A stretch of 38,005 nt of DNA from Anaerolineaceae bacterium UBA1363 (GTDB taxonomy: Bacteria > Chloroflexota > Anaerolineae > Anaerolineales > Anaerolineaceae): positions 1 through 38,005 of the forward strand of contig DBRR01000001.1 of assembly GCA_002306055.1 (NCBI GenBank). The letters run 5' to 3'. The translations under genes were made by a program, and so were the position numbers. The notes under the pieces are model-generated. The model made no database searches. It saw nothing but the letters and a program-made list of their open reading frames with translations, and had not been told where the DNA came from. Shown here piece after piece: positions 7,653 to 15,281 of the stretch (its first letter is position 1; every line of letters starts with the position of its first letter).

Positions 7653-7694
7653 TATACTAACCACTTGGAAAATTAAACAAATTACTTCCGGAGG
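7653..7694 (+). promoter_or_regulatory. Candidate -10 box and ribosome binding site of the acyl-CoA synthetase gene
   Basis: TATACT at 7653-7658 is a reasonable -10 box, but no well-spaced -35 hexamer is seen (GTGACA at 7633-7638 is only 14 bases away). GGAGG at 7690-7694, five bases before the start, supports the GTG initiation codon. Any -35 element lies within about 25 bases of the right end of the insertion sequence. Confidence 0.4.
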
Positions 7695-7699
7695 AAAAA

Positions 7700-9808
7700 G
7701 TGGATCCAATTATTAATGCTGTTCTCAAACCCAAGAGCATCGCCGTTATCGGTGCATCAACCAACCCCGATAAGATCGGTTACAAAGTCGTTGAAAACCT
7801 CAAAAACTGCGGTTATCAGGGCGCTGTCTATCCGATTAACCCCGACGCCAAAGAAATCGCAGGCTACAAATGCTACCCGAACATCAAGGATGTGCCTTTT
7901 GTAGTCGACACCGCGGTCATCACCGTGCCGGCAAAGGTCGTACCAAAGGTCGTCAAGGAATCTGGCGAAAAAGGCGTGAAAGGTTTGAGCATCATCACCT
8001 CCGGTTTCAGTGAAGTCGGCGACCACGCGCTTGAAGACGAAATCGTCCGAATCGCCCGCGAGTATGGCATGCGCATCATCGGTCCGAACATCATCGGCGT
8101 GCTCTCAAACAGCGACAAGATGAATGCCTCCTTCGCCAACTTCCTCCCGCTTGAAGGCAAGGCCGCTCTGGTCTCCCAAAGTGGTGCGCTTTTGATCGCC
8201 ATGGACGCTGCCACCTACACCCGCCGTGTTGGCTTCGACAAGATGATCTCCATCGGCAACCAGGCAGACCTCGACTTCGCTGATTTGATCGCCTATCTAA
8301 ACGAGGACGAAAACACCACCTGTATCACCCTCTACATTGAAGGTATCAAAGATGGTCCGCGCTTCATGGAAGAAGCCCGCAAGTGCACCAAACCGATCAT
8401 CGCCCTCAAAGCTGGCTCTTCTGCCCACGGCGCTGCCGCTGCTGCATCCCACACCGGCTCGTTGGCTGGTAGTGCCAAGGTTTACGAAGCGGCTTTCGAG
8501 CAAGCTGGCGTTTCCCAGGCGCAAGATCTAAACGACATGTTCGATACCACCCTGGCGCTTTCCCTGCAGCCCACCATGAAAGGCGACAACCTCCTGATCG
8601 TCACCAATGGCGGTGGAGTTGGCGTTTTGGCAACCGACGCAGCCGAAAAATACGGTCTGCCCCTCAAGTTCGCTCCTGAAGATGTACAGGCTGAATTGCG
8701 CAAGCATATGCCCTCCTTCGGTTCTGCCAAGAACCCGGTAGATATCACTGGTCAGGCGGGTTTGGAAGGCTACTACGAAGGTGTCAAGTATGCCTATGCA
8801 CACCCCTGGGTCGATGGAATGGTTGTGCTTTATTGCGAAACCTCCGTCACCAACCCGCAGGAAATCGCCGAAGCTATTTACAATGCCCTGCAGGAATCTG
8901 GTGCAAGTGGCAAACCTGTGGCTGTCTCCTTAATCGGTGGTGAGCGCTGTGAAGAAGCTATGAAATGGCTGATCGAGCGCGACATCCCTACCTACAACGC
9001 CCCCGATCTGGCTGTCAAGGCCATGGCGTCCCTGCGCAAACAAAACCAAATGCTGAAAACCGCTCACAATGGCATGTACAAACCCACCAATGTTGACAGC
9101 GAAAAAGCCCGTCAGATCATTGCCGCTGCCCGCGCCAAGGGTCGGGACGCCCTCACCGAAGTCGAAGCCAAGCATGTCTTCAAGGCTTACGGATTGCCCG
9201 TAACCTCGACGGACCTTGCTAAGACTGAAGAAGAGGCGATCCGCATGGCCCAGGAAATCGGTTTTCCGGTTGTAATGAAGATCGTCTCCCCCGATATCCT
9301 GCATAAGTCCGATGCTGGCGCCGTCAAAGTCAATATCAAGAACGAGGAGGGTGTCCGCGATGCCTGGAAGGTTATCATGGAGAACTCCTTGAATTACAAA
9401 GCCGACGCCGAGATTGACGGTGTCGCAGTGCAGGAAATGGCTCCCTGGGCAACCGAAGTGATTGTTGGCTCCGTCAACGATGCCACTTTTGGTCCGACTC
9501 TGATGTTTGGGCTCGGCGGCATCTTTGTTGAGGTCATGAAAGACGTGACATTCAAAGTTGCTCCGATCGACGAAGCCACCGCTCTGGACATGCAGTCTGA
9601 GATCAAAAGCTCCAAGATCCTGCAAGGCGCTCGCGGTGATTCACCCCGCGATCAGAAAGCGCTTGCAGATGTATTGGCGCACTACTCCTACATGGTCTAC
9701 GATCTGCGGGATGAAATCGCTGAATCCGACGCCAACCCTGTCATTGTCTACGAAGAAGGCAAAGGCGTTGCGGTTGTGGATGCCCGCATTATTCTGACCA
9801 AGAAATAA
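7700..9808 (+). CDS. ADP-forming acyl-CoA (acetyl-CoA) synthetase, fused alpha-beta chain
   Basis: A 702-residue single-chain enzyme that converts acyl-CoA, ADP and phosphate to the free acid, ATP and CoA, giving substrate-level ATP in fermenters. The N-terminal CoA-binding domain (about 1-130) is followed by the succinyl-CoA-ligase-like domain with the phosphorylated histidine H251 in SHTGSLAGS. A C-terminal ATP-grasp domain (about 480-702) has the second swinging-loop histidine H535 in ILHKSDAGAV. Both catalytic histidines and the domain order match the fused ACD family. GTG is the start, set by GGAGG five bases upstream. Acetyl-CoA is the likely substrate, but branched or aromatic acyl-CoAs cannot be excluded. 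The ferredoxin oxidoreductase near 25-28 kb could supply such thioesters. Confidence 0.92.
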   Translation: MDPIINAVLKPKSIAVIGASTNPDKIGYKVVENLKNCGYQGAVYPINPDAKEIAGYKCYPNIKDVPFVVDTAVITVPAKVVPKVVKESGEKGVKGLSIITSGFSEVGDHALEDEIVRIAREYGMRIIGPNIIGVLSNSDKMNASFANFLPLEGKAALVSQSGALLIAMDAATYTRRVGFDKMISIGNQADLDFADLIAYLNEDENTTCITLYIEGIKDGPRFMEEARKCTKPIIALKAGSSAHGAAAAASHTGSLAGSAKVYEAAFEQAGVSQAQDLNDMFDTTLALSLQPTMKGDNLLIVTNGGGVGVLATDAAEKYGLPLKFAPEDVQAELRKHMPSFGSAKNPVDITGQAGLEGYYEGVKYAYAHPWVDGMVVLYCETSVTNPQEIAEAIYNALQESGASGKPVAVSLIGGERCEEAMKWLIERDIPTYNAPDLAVKAMASLRKQNQMLKTAHNGMYKPTNVDSEKARQIIAAARAKGRDALTEVEAKHVFKAYGLPVTSTDLAKTEEEAIRMAQEIGFPVVMKIVSPDILHKSDAGAVKVNIKNEEGVRDAWKVIMENSLNYKADAEIDGVAVQEMAPWATEVIVGSVNDATFGPTLMFGLGGIFVEVMKDVTFKVAPIDEATALDMQSEIKSSKILQGARGDSPRDQKALADVLAHYSYMVYDLRDEIAESDANPVIVYEEGKGVAVVDARIILTKK

Positions 9809-9832
9809 ACCTTCAACTTAATTCGTAATATC

Positions 9833-9870
9833 AAGCCACTGTTGGTAAAATCAGCAGTGGCTTTGATTAT
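9833..9870 (+). terminator. Probable weak terminator after the acyl-CoA synthetase gene
   Basis: AAGCCACTG at 9833-9841 pairs with CAGTGGCTT at 9855-9863 around a 13-base loop, with a loose T-rich tail (TGATTATT). The imperfect tail and long loop suggest partial termination before the HAD gene. Confidence 0.55.
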
Positions 9871-9888
9871 TAAGACTGGAGTGGATGC

Positions 9889-10668
9889 ATGAGCGAGGTG
9901 AAAAAGAGTTTCCTGATTGACATGGACGGTGTTCTTGTACATGGATCAAAACCAATTCCAGGCGCCAAGAAATTTATCGAAACTTCATTGGATCAAAAAC
10001 GCAAGTTCCTCGTTGTGACGAATAATGCGCTCTATACCACGCGCGATCTGGCTCACCTGCTGCAACTTGCAGGTTTGGATATCCCTGAAGACAACATCTA
10101 CACCTCCGCAGTTGCGACCGCTGAATTCTTAGACGCCCAACTACCACAAGGCAAAGCATTTGTGATTGGTGAGGTCGGACTAACCGAAGCAATCCATCGT
10201 ATCGGTTATGTGCAGACCCCGATGAACCCGGATTACGTGGTTTTAGGGGAGACGAAGAATTACAGTTTTGACCAGATAACGATTGCCATCCGCCTGATCA
10301 ATGACGGTGCGAGATTCATTGCCACCAACCCGGATCTAACCGGACCAAGCGAGCAAGGCATTATACCGTCAACTGGCGCAATGGCTGCTCTGATTGAAGC
10401 TGCAACGGGTAAATCCCCTCTTTATATCGGCAAACCAAACCCCCTGATGATGCGTTCTGCCCTCAACCACCTCGGGGTACATTCCGAAAACAGTTACATG
10501 ATCGGCGACAACATGCGCACTGATATCCTGGCTGGTATTTCAGCAGGCATGGAGACTATACTTGTGCTGACTGGCATGACGAAAGAAAACGACATCTCCA
10601 ATTTTCCTTATCGACCGAAATATGTGTTTAACTCAATTGGAGACATCAACTTGGAGGATCTGGATTGA
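9889..10668 (+). CDS. HAD-superfamily IIA hydrolase, NagD-like
   Basis: A 259-residue phosphatase of the NagD/phosphoglycolate phosphatase type. Motif I DMDGV (residues 11-15) carries nucleophile D11 and acid/base D13. TNN at 44-46 is motif II. GKPNP at 181-185 supplies the motif III lysine. GDNMRTD at 206-212 is motif IV. The large C2 cap between motifs II and III is typical of subclass IIA. GGAG lies seven bases before the ATG. The gene overlaps the next one by a single base (TGATG), which suggests translational coupling with the L,D-transpeptidase. Family members dephosphorylate nucleotides or sugar phosphates; the substrate here is not predictable. Confidence 0.9.
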   Translation: MSEVKKSFLIDMDGVLVHGSKPIPGAKKFIETSLDQKRKFLVVTNNALYTTRDLAHLLQLAGLDIPEDNIYTSAVATAEFLDAQLPQGKAFVIGEVGLTEAIHRIGYVQTPMNPDYVVLGETKNYSFDQITIAIRLINDGARFIATNPDLTGPSEQGIIPSTGAMAALIEAATGKSPLYIGKPNPLMMRSALNHLGVHSENSYMIGDNMRTDILAGISAGMETILVLTGMTKENDISNFPYRPKYVFNSIGDINLEDLD

Positions 10669-11672
10669 TGGATCTTTCACGACGCGATTTTCTCAAATTC
10701 GGTGCTCTGACTTTAGGCACCGCAGCGATCTTCCCCAATGCTGAAGCTGGCGCAAGCTGGAGCAAGCCGCGTTTTATGCTGGTGGGCGAGAAATCCGGCG
10801 TAAGCATCTACAAGGAACCGGACGAGGCGAGTGTGATCCTCTACCAGCGCCAATACATGGATATTATTAACGTCTATGAAGAGGTGATCGGTCCGAATGG
10901 ACCCGCCTGGAACCCGACCTGGTATCGCTGCTGGGGTGGATTCGTTTTTAGCGGGCTCCTCTACGAAGTCAAATATGAGTTAAACGAGCCATCAGAACCA
11001 AAACGTAGCACTGGTCAACTGGCTGAAATTACCGTTCCCTACACCCGCTCGCTCTACCATCAGGCCTACGATGGCTGGGTTCCGCTTTGGATGTACTATT
11101 ACCGCTCAGCCCATTGGGTCGTTGACGTTGTGCAGGGACCAGATAAGCAACCCTGGTACAAAATCCAGGACGAGCTTGGACATACGGAAACGATTGTGCG
11201 GGCTGAACATATGCGTTTCATTGAAGATGAGGAATTTGCGCCAATTTCTCCGGACGTACCTGGCAGTGAGAAGTCAATTGACGTTTCGCTTCCCCTGCAG
11301 CGTCTGCAGGCTTTTGAAGGTGATAACCTGGTGAAAGAGTATAAGGTCTCAACTGGCTTCCCCACAGGTGAAGGACTATACGCAATCAAGACGAAAATGC
11401 CGTCCAAACACATGGGCGATGCCGTCCTGAGCAGTAACGTTCGCGAAAGGATCTGGATGGGAGTACCGTGGACCTGTTTCTTTGAGATGGAGATCGGGCT
11501 CGCAACGCATGGTACGTTCTGGCACTCAAATTTCGGCACACCCATGAGTGCCGGGTGTATCAACATGGCAAATGATGATGCTAAATGGGTTTACCGCTGG
11601 ACTTTACCCCAGGCCGGACCCGAAGAGTGGGCCAAACACGGCTGGGGAACCTCCATCAGGGTCCACAAGTAA
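10668..11672 (+). CDS. Tat-exported L,D-transpeptidase (YkuD domain)
   Basis: A 334-residue exported protein. The N-terminus has the twin-arginine motif SRRDFLKF (residues 4-11), a hydrophobic stretch and a possible cleavage site near AEA at 25-27. The C-terminal YkuD domain contains THGTFWHSNFGTPMSAGC, with catalytic H281 and nucleophile C297. Such enzymes form 3-3 crosslinks in peptidoglycan or attach proteins to it. The middle region (about 40-190) resembles SH3-like wall-binding repeats, but this is weak. A TTG three bases upstream at 10665 is a possible alternative start. The ATG overlaps the HAD stop codon, and GGAGG lies ten bases before it. Tat export implies folding before secretion. 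Confidence 0.88.
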   Translation: MDLSRRDFLKFGALTLGTAAIFPNAEAGASWSKPRFMLVGEKSGVSIYKEPDEASVILYQRQYMDIINVYEEVIGPNGPAWNPTWYRCWGGFVFSGLLYEVKYELNEPSEPKRSTGQLAEITVPYTRSLYHQAYDGWVPLWMYYYRSAHWVVDVVQGPDKQPWYKIQDELGHTETIVRAEHMRFIEDEEFAPISPDVPGSEKSIDVSLPLQRLQAFEGDNLVKEYKVSTGFPTGEGLYAIKTKMPSKHMGDAVLSSNVRERIWMGVPWTCFFEMEIGLATHGTFWHSNFGTPMSAGCINMANDDAKWVYRWTLPQAGPEEWAKHGWGTSIRVHK

Positions 11673-12845
11673 TTACACGAATTCCTGAAAAACCTGGTTG
11701 CCAAGTAGCGCTCCACCCCTGGTTAGCACCAGATGAGGTCCATCGGGGAAGTTCCCCCACTCCGCAAGTTTCCTGGCAATAATTCGTTTTACCTCTTTTG
11801 AGAAAACATCCTGGATCGCTTCACCAAATCGGTTCCTGAATTCAAAGTCAGAAACGCCTTCCCTCGTAAGGCGCATACCCAACATCATTGTCTCCTGCTG
11901 CACGGTGTACGGATCCAACTTGATCGTTTCCACTGCAGCCGGGAAAGTGCCTTTGCCGTTGGATCTCAAATCGCTTATTTTGTGGATATAATCCTCTATT
12001 GAAGGCGTATTGGCTACGCGCACCCCATTAAGGCTGCCATATGCGCCTGCCCCCACCCCGAGGTAAGGCTGGTTCTTCCAATAGATCTTGTTATGCTTTG
12101 CCTCAAAGGCTTCGCCCCTTGCCCAGTTCGAGATTTCATAATGAGAGAAACCTTCCTGAACAAGGGTATCCATAGCCAACTCGTACATATCAGCGCTTAA
12201 GTCTTCTGAAACAGGTTGGATCTTGCCGGCCTGAACATCATCGTAGAGTCGCGTACCGGGTTCAAGTATCAAGGAGTAGAGTGAAAGGTGATCCGGTCGA
12301 AGGGCAACCGCCTGCTGCAGATTTGCCTGCCAGTCAGCAAGGCTTTGCCCCGGGATGCCGAATATCAGATCAAGGCTGATATTGGTAAATCCTACCCGGC
12401 GGGCTGAAAGAATGGCGTCGCTTGCCTGGAAGGGGTTGTGGATCCTGCCCAGAAGTGCGAGATCACGCTTAATGAAAGATTGGACACCGATGCTGAGTCT
12501 GTTGACTCCAGCTTCAAGCAATCTGGCAATGTACTCCGGGCTAAGCGTCCCGGGATTGGCTTCCAATGAAATTTCAGCCTTATCTGCCAAACCATATTCA
12601 CTGCGTACACAGTCGATCAGGGCTTCGATCCACTCGACTTTCAATAAAGAAGGCGTTCCACCGCCAAAAAAGATAGTTTCCACCTGGTTCGGCAGATCCT
12701 GAAGAGTGGCTGCCTGGTGCTGTAATTCAGACATTAATGCAGCATAATATCCTGGCATTAATTCGTCTTTGCCAGCATACGTGATAAAATCACAATAATT
12801 ACACCTTCTGCGACAGAAGGGAATATGGAGATAGATACCAAACAT
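11673..12845 (-). CDS. hemW: HemW-type radical SAM protein (heme chaperone family)
   Basis: A 390-residue radical SAM protein. The cluster motif CRRRCNYCDF lies near the N-terminus after GIYLHIPF. FFGGGTPSLL and the SIGVQSF and LDLIFGIPGQ segments are typical of the HemN/HemW family, and the C-terminal HemW-like domain is present. The residues after CxxxCxxC are D-F rather than the extra cysteine found in true coproporphyrinogen dehydrogenase, so HemW is preferred over HemN. The frame is open to 12905, but that would overlap the divergent LysM gene. The ATG at 12845 begins the conserved MFGIYLHIPFC segment, although its ribosome binding site is weak. The stop codon abuts that of the transpeptidase gene: TAA and TTA are adjacent. 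Confidence 0.87.
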   Translation of the reverse strand: MFGIYLHIPFCRRRCNYCDFITYAGKDELMPGYYAALMSELQHQAATLQDLPNQVETIFFGGGTPSLLKVEWIEALIDCVRSEYGLADKAEISLEANPGTLSPEYIARLLEAGVNRLSIGVQSFIKRDLALLGRIHNPFQASDAILSARRVGFTNISLDLIFGIPGQSLADWQANLQQAVALRPDHLSLYSLILEPGTRLYDDVQAGKIQPVSEDLSADMYELAMDTLVQEGFSHYEISNWARGEAFEAKHNKIYWKNQPYLGVGAGAYGSLNGVRVANTPSIEDYIHKISDLRSNGKGTFPAAVETIKLDPYTVQQETMMLGMRLTREGVSDFEFRNRFGEAIQDVFSKEVKRIIARKLAEWGNFPDGPHLVLTRGGALLGNQVFQEFV

Positions 12846-12890
12846 TGAGCCAATTTTACCAATTTCTGTTGGCTCGGTTATTAGAAGCTT

Positions 12891-14054
12891 ATGAAAAAAA
12901 TCCAAACTGAAAAAATTAGCCGAGGGACTCAGAACTGTCCCGTCTGCGGCACCCGGATCTCTGAAAGCGCTACTCGCTGCCTTGTCTGCGGTACAGCTCT
13001 TAATGGAACCGCCAGTGTAAAGAAAGAAAGCCCGATCGATTCCAAACGCATTCCCGAGGTAAAAGTAAGCCTGGGGGCGTTGATTGGATTGGGGATTTTG
13101 ATTCTTGCTTTAGTTGGAGTGGTGATTTTTATGGTAATTAACCAGAATCGTGCTGGCACTCCAGCAGCTTTAGCCACCGAGGAACCGACCCAAACGGTCA
13201 CTCCCACGATGACACTCAGCCCCACCAATACTCCGACGCTTCAACCGGAACCCACTTGGACGCCTTTACCTGACCTGGATTACGTGGTAAAAGCCAACGA
13301 AACCTGCACCGATATTGCTGCCCAATTCCAAGTGTCCGTACAAAGCATCATTCTTGCCAACAACCTGGGAACTGACTGCCTGCTCAGCGAGGGGCGCGCG
13401 CTGAAGATTCCCCAACCAACCCTGACCCCTTCTCCAGTGCCCACTGCGACCCCTGAGGCCATCGGGGTAGCAGCAGATATCTGCACCAACACGGTCTCGA
13501 TCGTTGTCTCCTCCAGCGATACGCTTCAAGGGATTGCCTTAAATTACAACGTCTCAATGAAGGACATCCAGGATTTCAACAAATTATCTGGCACTACTAT
13601 CCGCCAGGGTCAAACCCTCGTCATTCCCCTGTGCGACCGACTTCCTACTCCCGGTCCAACCTTGACCCCTACGCCGTTGCCACCATACCCGGCGCCAAAC
13701 CTGCTTTTGCCGCGGTCCGGTGCTGCCTTCTCCGCAGCAGACGAAAGCGTAACCTTGCAATGGGCTGCAGTGGCAGCCTTACGCACGAATGAGGTTTATC
13801 GGGTAAAAGTGCAGGATCTTACTTCAGTCGAAGAAAAGATTCTGGTTGCCTATGTCACAGATACCAAGTACATCCTGCCTTCAACTTTTCGCCCAACAGA
13901 TGGCAATCCCCACATCATCCAGTGGAGTGTGACCGTTGCTCGCCAAATAAACCAGGATAATGAGAATCCAATTTATGAAGAAGCCGGTGCGACGAGCGCG
14001 TTCAGGGTATTCAGTTGGATCGGAACCGGTGCACAGCCAACCACGTCACCTTAG
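12891..14054 (+). CDS. Membrane-anchored zinc-ribbon protein with two LysM domains
   Basis: A 387-residue protein. It begins with a zinc ribbon (CPVC at residues 16-19, CLVC at 30-33), followed by one transmembrane helix at about 60-83. The outside part has a Thr/Pro-rich linker (about 95-127), a LysM-like module at 129-174, a second linker, a second LysM at about 203-247, another TP-rich linker, and a C-terminal Ig/fibronectin-like domain (about 270-375). LysM modules bind peptidoglycan or other N-acetylglucosamine glycans, so this may link cytoplasm and envelope. This architecture is, from memory, frequent in Anaerolineae. No clear ribosome binding site precedes the ATG. The exact function is unknown. 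Confidence 0.82.
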   Translation: MKKIQTEKISRGTQNCPVCGTRISESATRCLVCGTALNGTASVKKESPIDSKRIPEVKVSLGALIGLGILILALVGVVIFMVINQNRAGTPAALATEEPTQTVTPTMTLSPTNTPTLQPEPTWTPLPDLDYVVKANETCTDIAAQFQVSVQSIILANNLGTDCLLSEGRALKIPQPTLTPSPVPTATPEAIGVAADICTNTVSIVVSSSDTLQGIALNYNVSMKDIQDFNKLSGTTIRQGQTLVIPLCDRLPTPGPTLTPTPLPPYPAPNLLLPRSGAAFSAADESVTLQWAAVAALRTNEVYRVKVQDLTSVEEKILVAYVTDTKYILPSTFRPTDGNPHIIQWSVTVARQINQDNENPIYEEAGATSAFRVFSWIGTGAQPTTSP

Positions 14055-14060
14055 GCGAGT

Positions 14061-14999
14061 TTAAAACCCGCACGACATCGTTTCGAGACAGCGCGTAGCA
14101 GAAATTGCTGCGGCTGCCCCCATCCCCGCCGAGGTGACAACCTGACGAAAATGCGGATCGGCAATCTCGCCTGCGGCAAAGACGCCCTTTTTGTTAGTCT
14201 CCATGAGTTCGTTGATCTTCAACGTGCCACCCGGTTCCATCTCAAGTTGCCCTTCAAAAAACTTGGTATTCGGGCTATGACCGATGAAAATGAAGATACC
14301 GTCAGTGGGAATGATGTTTTTTTCACCTGTCTTTACATTTTCAACCAGCAGTTCATCCACGCCTTCATGCCCCCTGATTTCTTTGACCACCGAATCCAAA
14401 AGAAAACTGATCTTTGGGTTGGTTCTGGCGCGATTTTCCAGGATCGGTCCAGCTCGGAAGGTGTCACGCCGGTGAATAATAGTCACACTGTGAGCAAAAC
14501 GGGTCAGAAATATAGCTTCCTCGAGCGCGCTATCCCCACCGCCAACAACGTGAATATCCTTGTCCCTGTAGAACCGGCAATCACAAGTGCCGCAGTAAGA
14601 GACACCTCTCCCGATGAATTCTTCCTCACCGGGGACATTGAGCCTCTTGTTGTTTGCTCCCATGGCGATGATCAACGCGTCTGTTGTATAGTCTCCACCA
14701 GAGACACTTACAGTATAGGGATGTTTGGAAAGGTCAACCGCTTGAACTTCATCAAACAAAAATTCCGCGCCGAAGGCTTTTGCCTGTTCCTCAAAAAGCT
14801 GGCCAAGCTGCATTCCTCCGATCCCATTTGGGAATCCAGGATAGTTTTCGATTGCGTAGGTCAACGACGCCTGTCCATAAAGGACCATCCCGGTTATAAC
14901 AAGGGGTTTTAGCTCTGCCCGGGCAGCATAAATCGCGGCGGATAGCCCTGCAGGTCCAGCGCCCAGGATAATCAATTGTCTATGTTCAATCAAGCCCAT
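14061..14999 (-). CDS. trxB: Thioredoxin reductase-family flavoprotein
   Basis: A 312-residue FAD/NAD(P)H-dependent disulfide reductase. The FAD-binding GAGPAGLSAA motif is at residues 13-22. The redox-active pair is C136 and C139 in YCGTCDC. The nucleotide-binding GGGDSALEEA is at 153-162, and HRRDTFRA at 176-183 is the NADPH-type signature. FAAGEIAD near 274-281 closes the second FAD motif. The base after the CxxCD motif is unusual: position 141 is cysteine where glycine is common. The frame extends to 15059, but the ATG at 14999 begins the conserved region. An AAAGG about 12 bases upstream is a weak ribosome binding site. The partner thioredoxin is not in the window. The gene converges on the LysM gene with six bases between them. 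Confidence 0.88.
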   Translation of the reverse strand: MGLIEHRQLIILGAGPAGLSAAIYAARAELKPLVITGMVLYGQASLTYAIENYPGFPNGIGGMQLGQLFEEQAKAFGAEFLFDEVQAVDLSKHPYTVSVSGGDYTTDALIIAMGANNKRLNVPGEEEFIGRGVSYCGTCDCRFYRDKDIHVVGGGDSALEEAIFLTRFAHSVTIIHRRDTFRAGPILENRARTNPKISFLLDSVVKEIRGHEGVDELLVENVKTGEKNIIPTDGIFIFIGHSPNTKFFEGQLEMEPGGTLKINELMETNKKGVFAAGEIADPHFRQVVTSAGMGAAAAISATRCLETMSCGF

Positions 15000-15003
15000 T
15001 TGT

Positions 15004-15246
15004 TTAATGTACCTTTCCAACCAAGAGATTGTCATCAGCGGAATAAGAATACTTATCAATCACGCTGACCATCTCATGATGTTGTTTGTTCGTGACGATT
15101 TTAGGGGAAATCACCACAAGCATGTCACTATTATCCTTGATAATGATGACATTTTCAATGTGTCGGTCATTACATAGCTTCAATATTTTATTTTGTGTGG
15201 CCAATAACCTGAAATCATTGCCTATGCTATCACAATTTTGAGCCAA
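15004..15246 (-). CDS. Possible small hypothetical protein directly upstream of trxB
   Basis: An open frame that ends five bases before the trxB start and reads in the same direction. Its C-terminal 60 residues look protein-like, with alternating hydrophobic strands (ENVIIIKDNSDMLVVISPKI) and a final DDNLLVGKVH. I recognise no family. The start is unclear: there is no upstream ATG, and TTG codons at 15246 (81 residues) and 15204 (67 residues) are the options; an internal ATG would give under 45 residues. The region is more AT-rich than its neighbours and also carries the promoter of the divergent dipeptidase gene. It could be real, a remnant, or chance. Confidence 0.3.
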   Translation of the reverse strand: MAQNCDSIGNDFRLLATQNKILKLCNDRHIENVIIIKDNSDMLVVISPKIVTNKQHHEMVSVIDKYSYSADDNLLVGKVH

Positions 15247-15252
15247 ATGGCA

Positions 15253-15275
15253 TATAATCAGAAAAAATGTGAGGG
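15253..15275 (+). promoter_or_regulatory. Candidate -10 box and ribosome binding site of the dipeptidase gene
   Basis: TATAAT at 15253-15258 is a perfect -10 box, but I see no good -35 hexamer. GAGGG at 15271-15275 is six bases before the ATG. The implied leader is under 20 bases. Confidence 0.45.
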
Positions 15276-15281
15276 AAGAAC

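Noticed and set aside
11673..12845. Coproporphyrinogen dehydrogenase HemN
   Set aside because: It lacks the extra cysteine after CxxxCxxC and matches HemW; no other heme biosynthesis gene is nearby.
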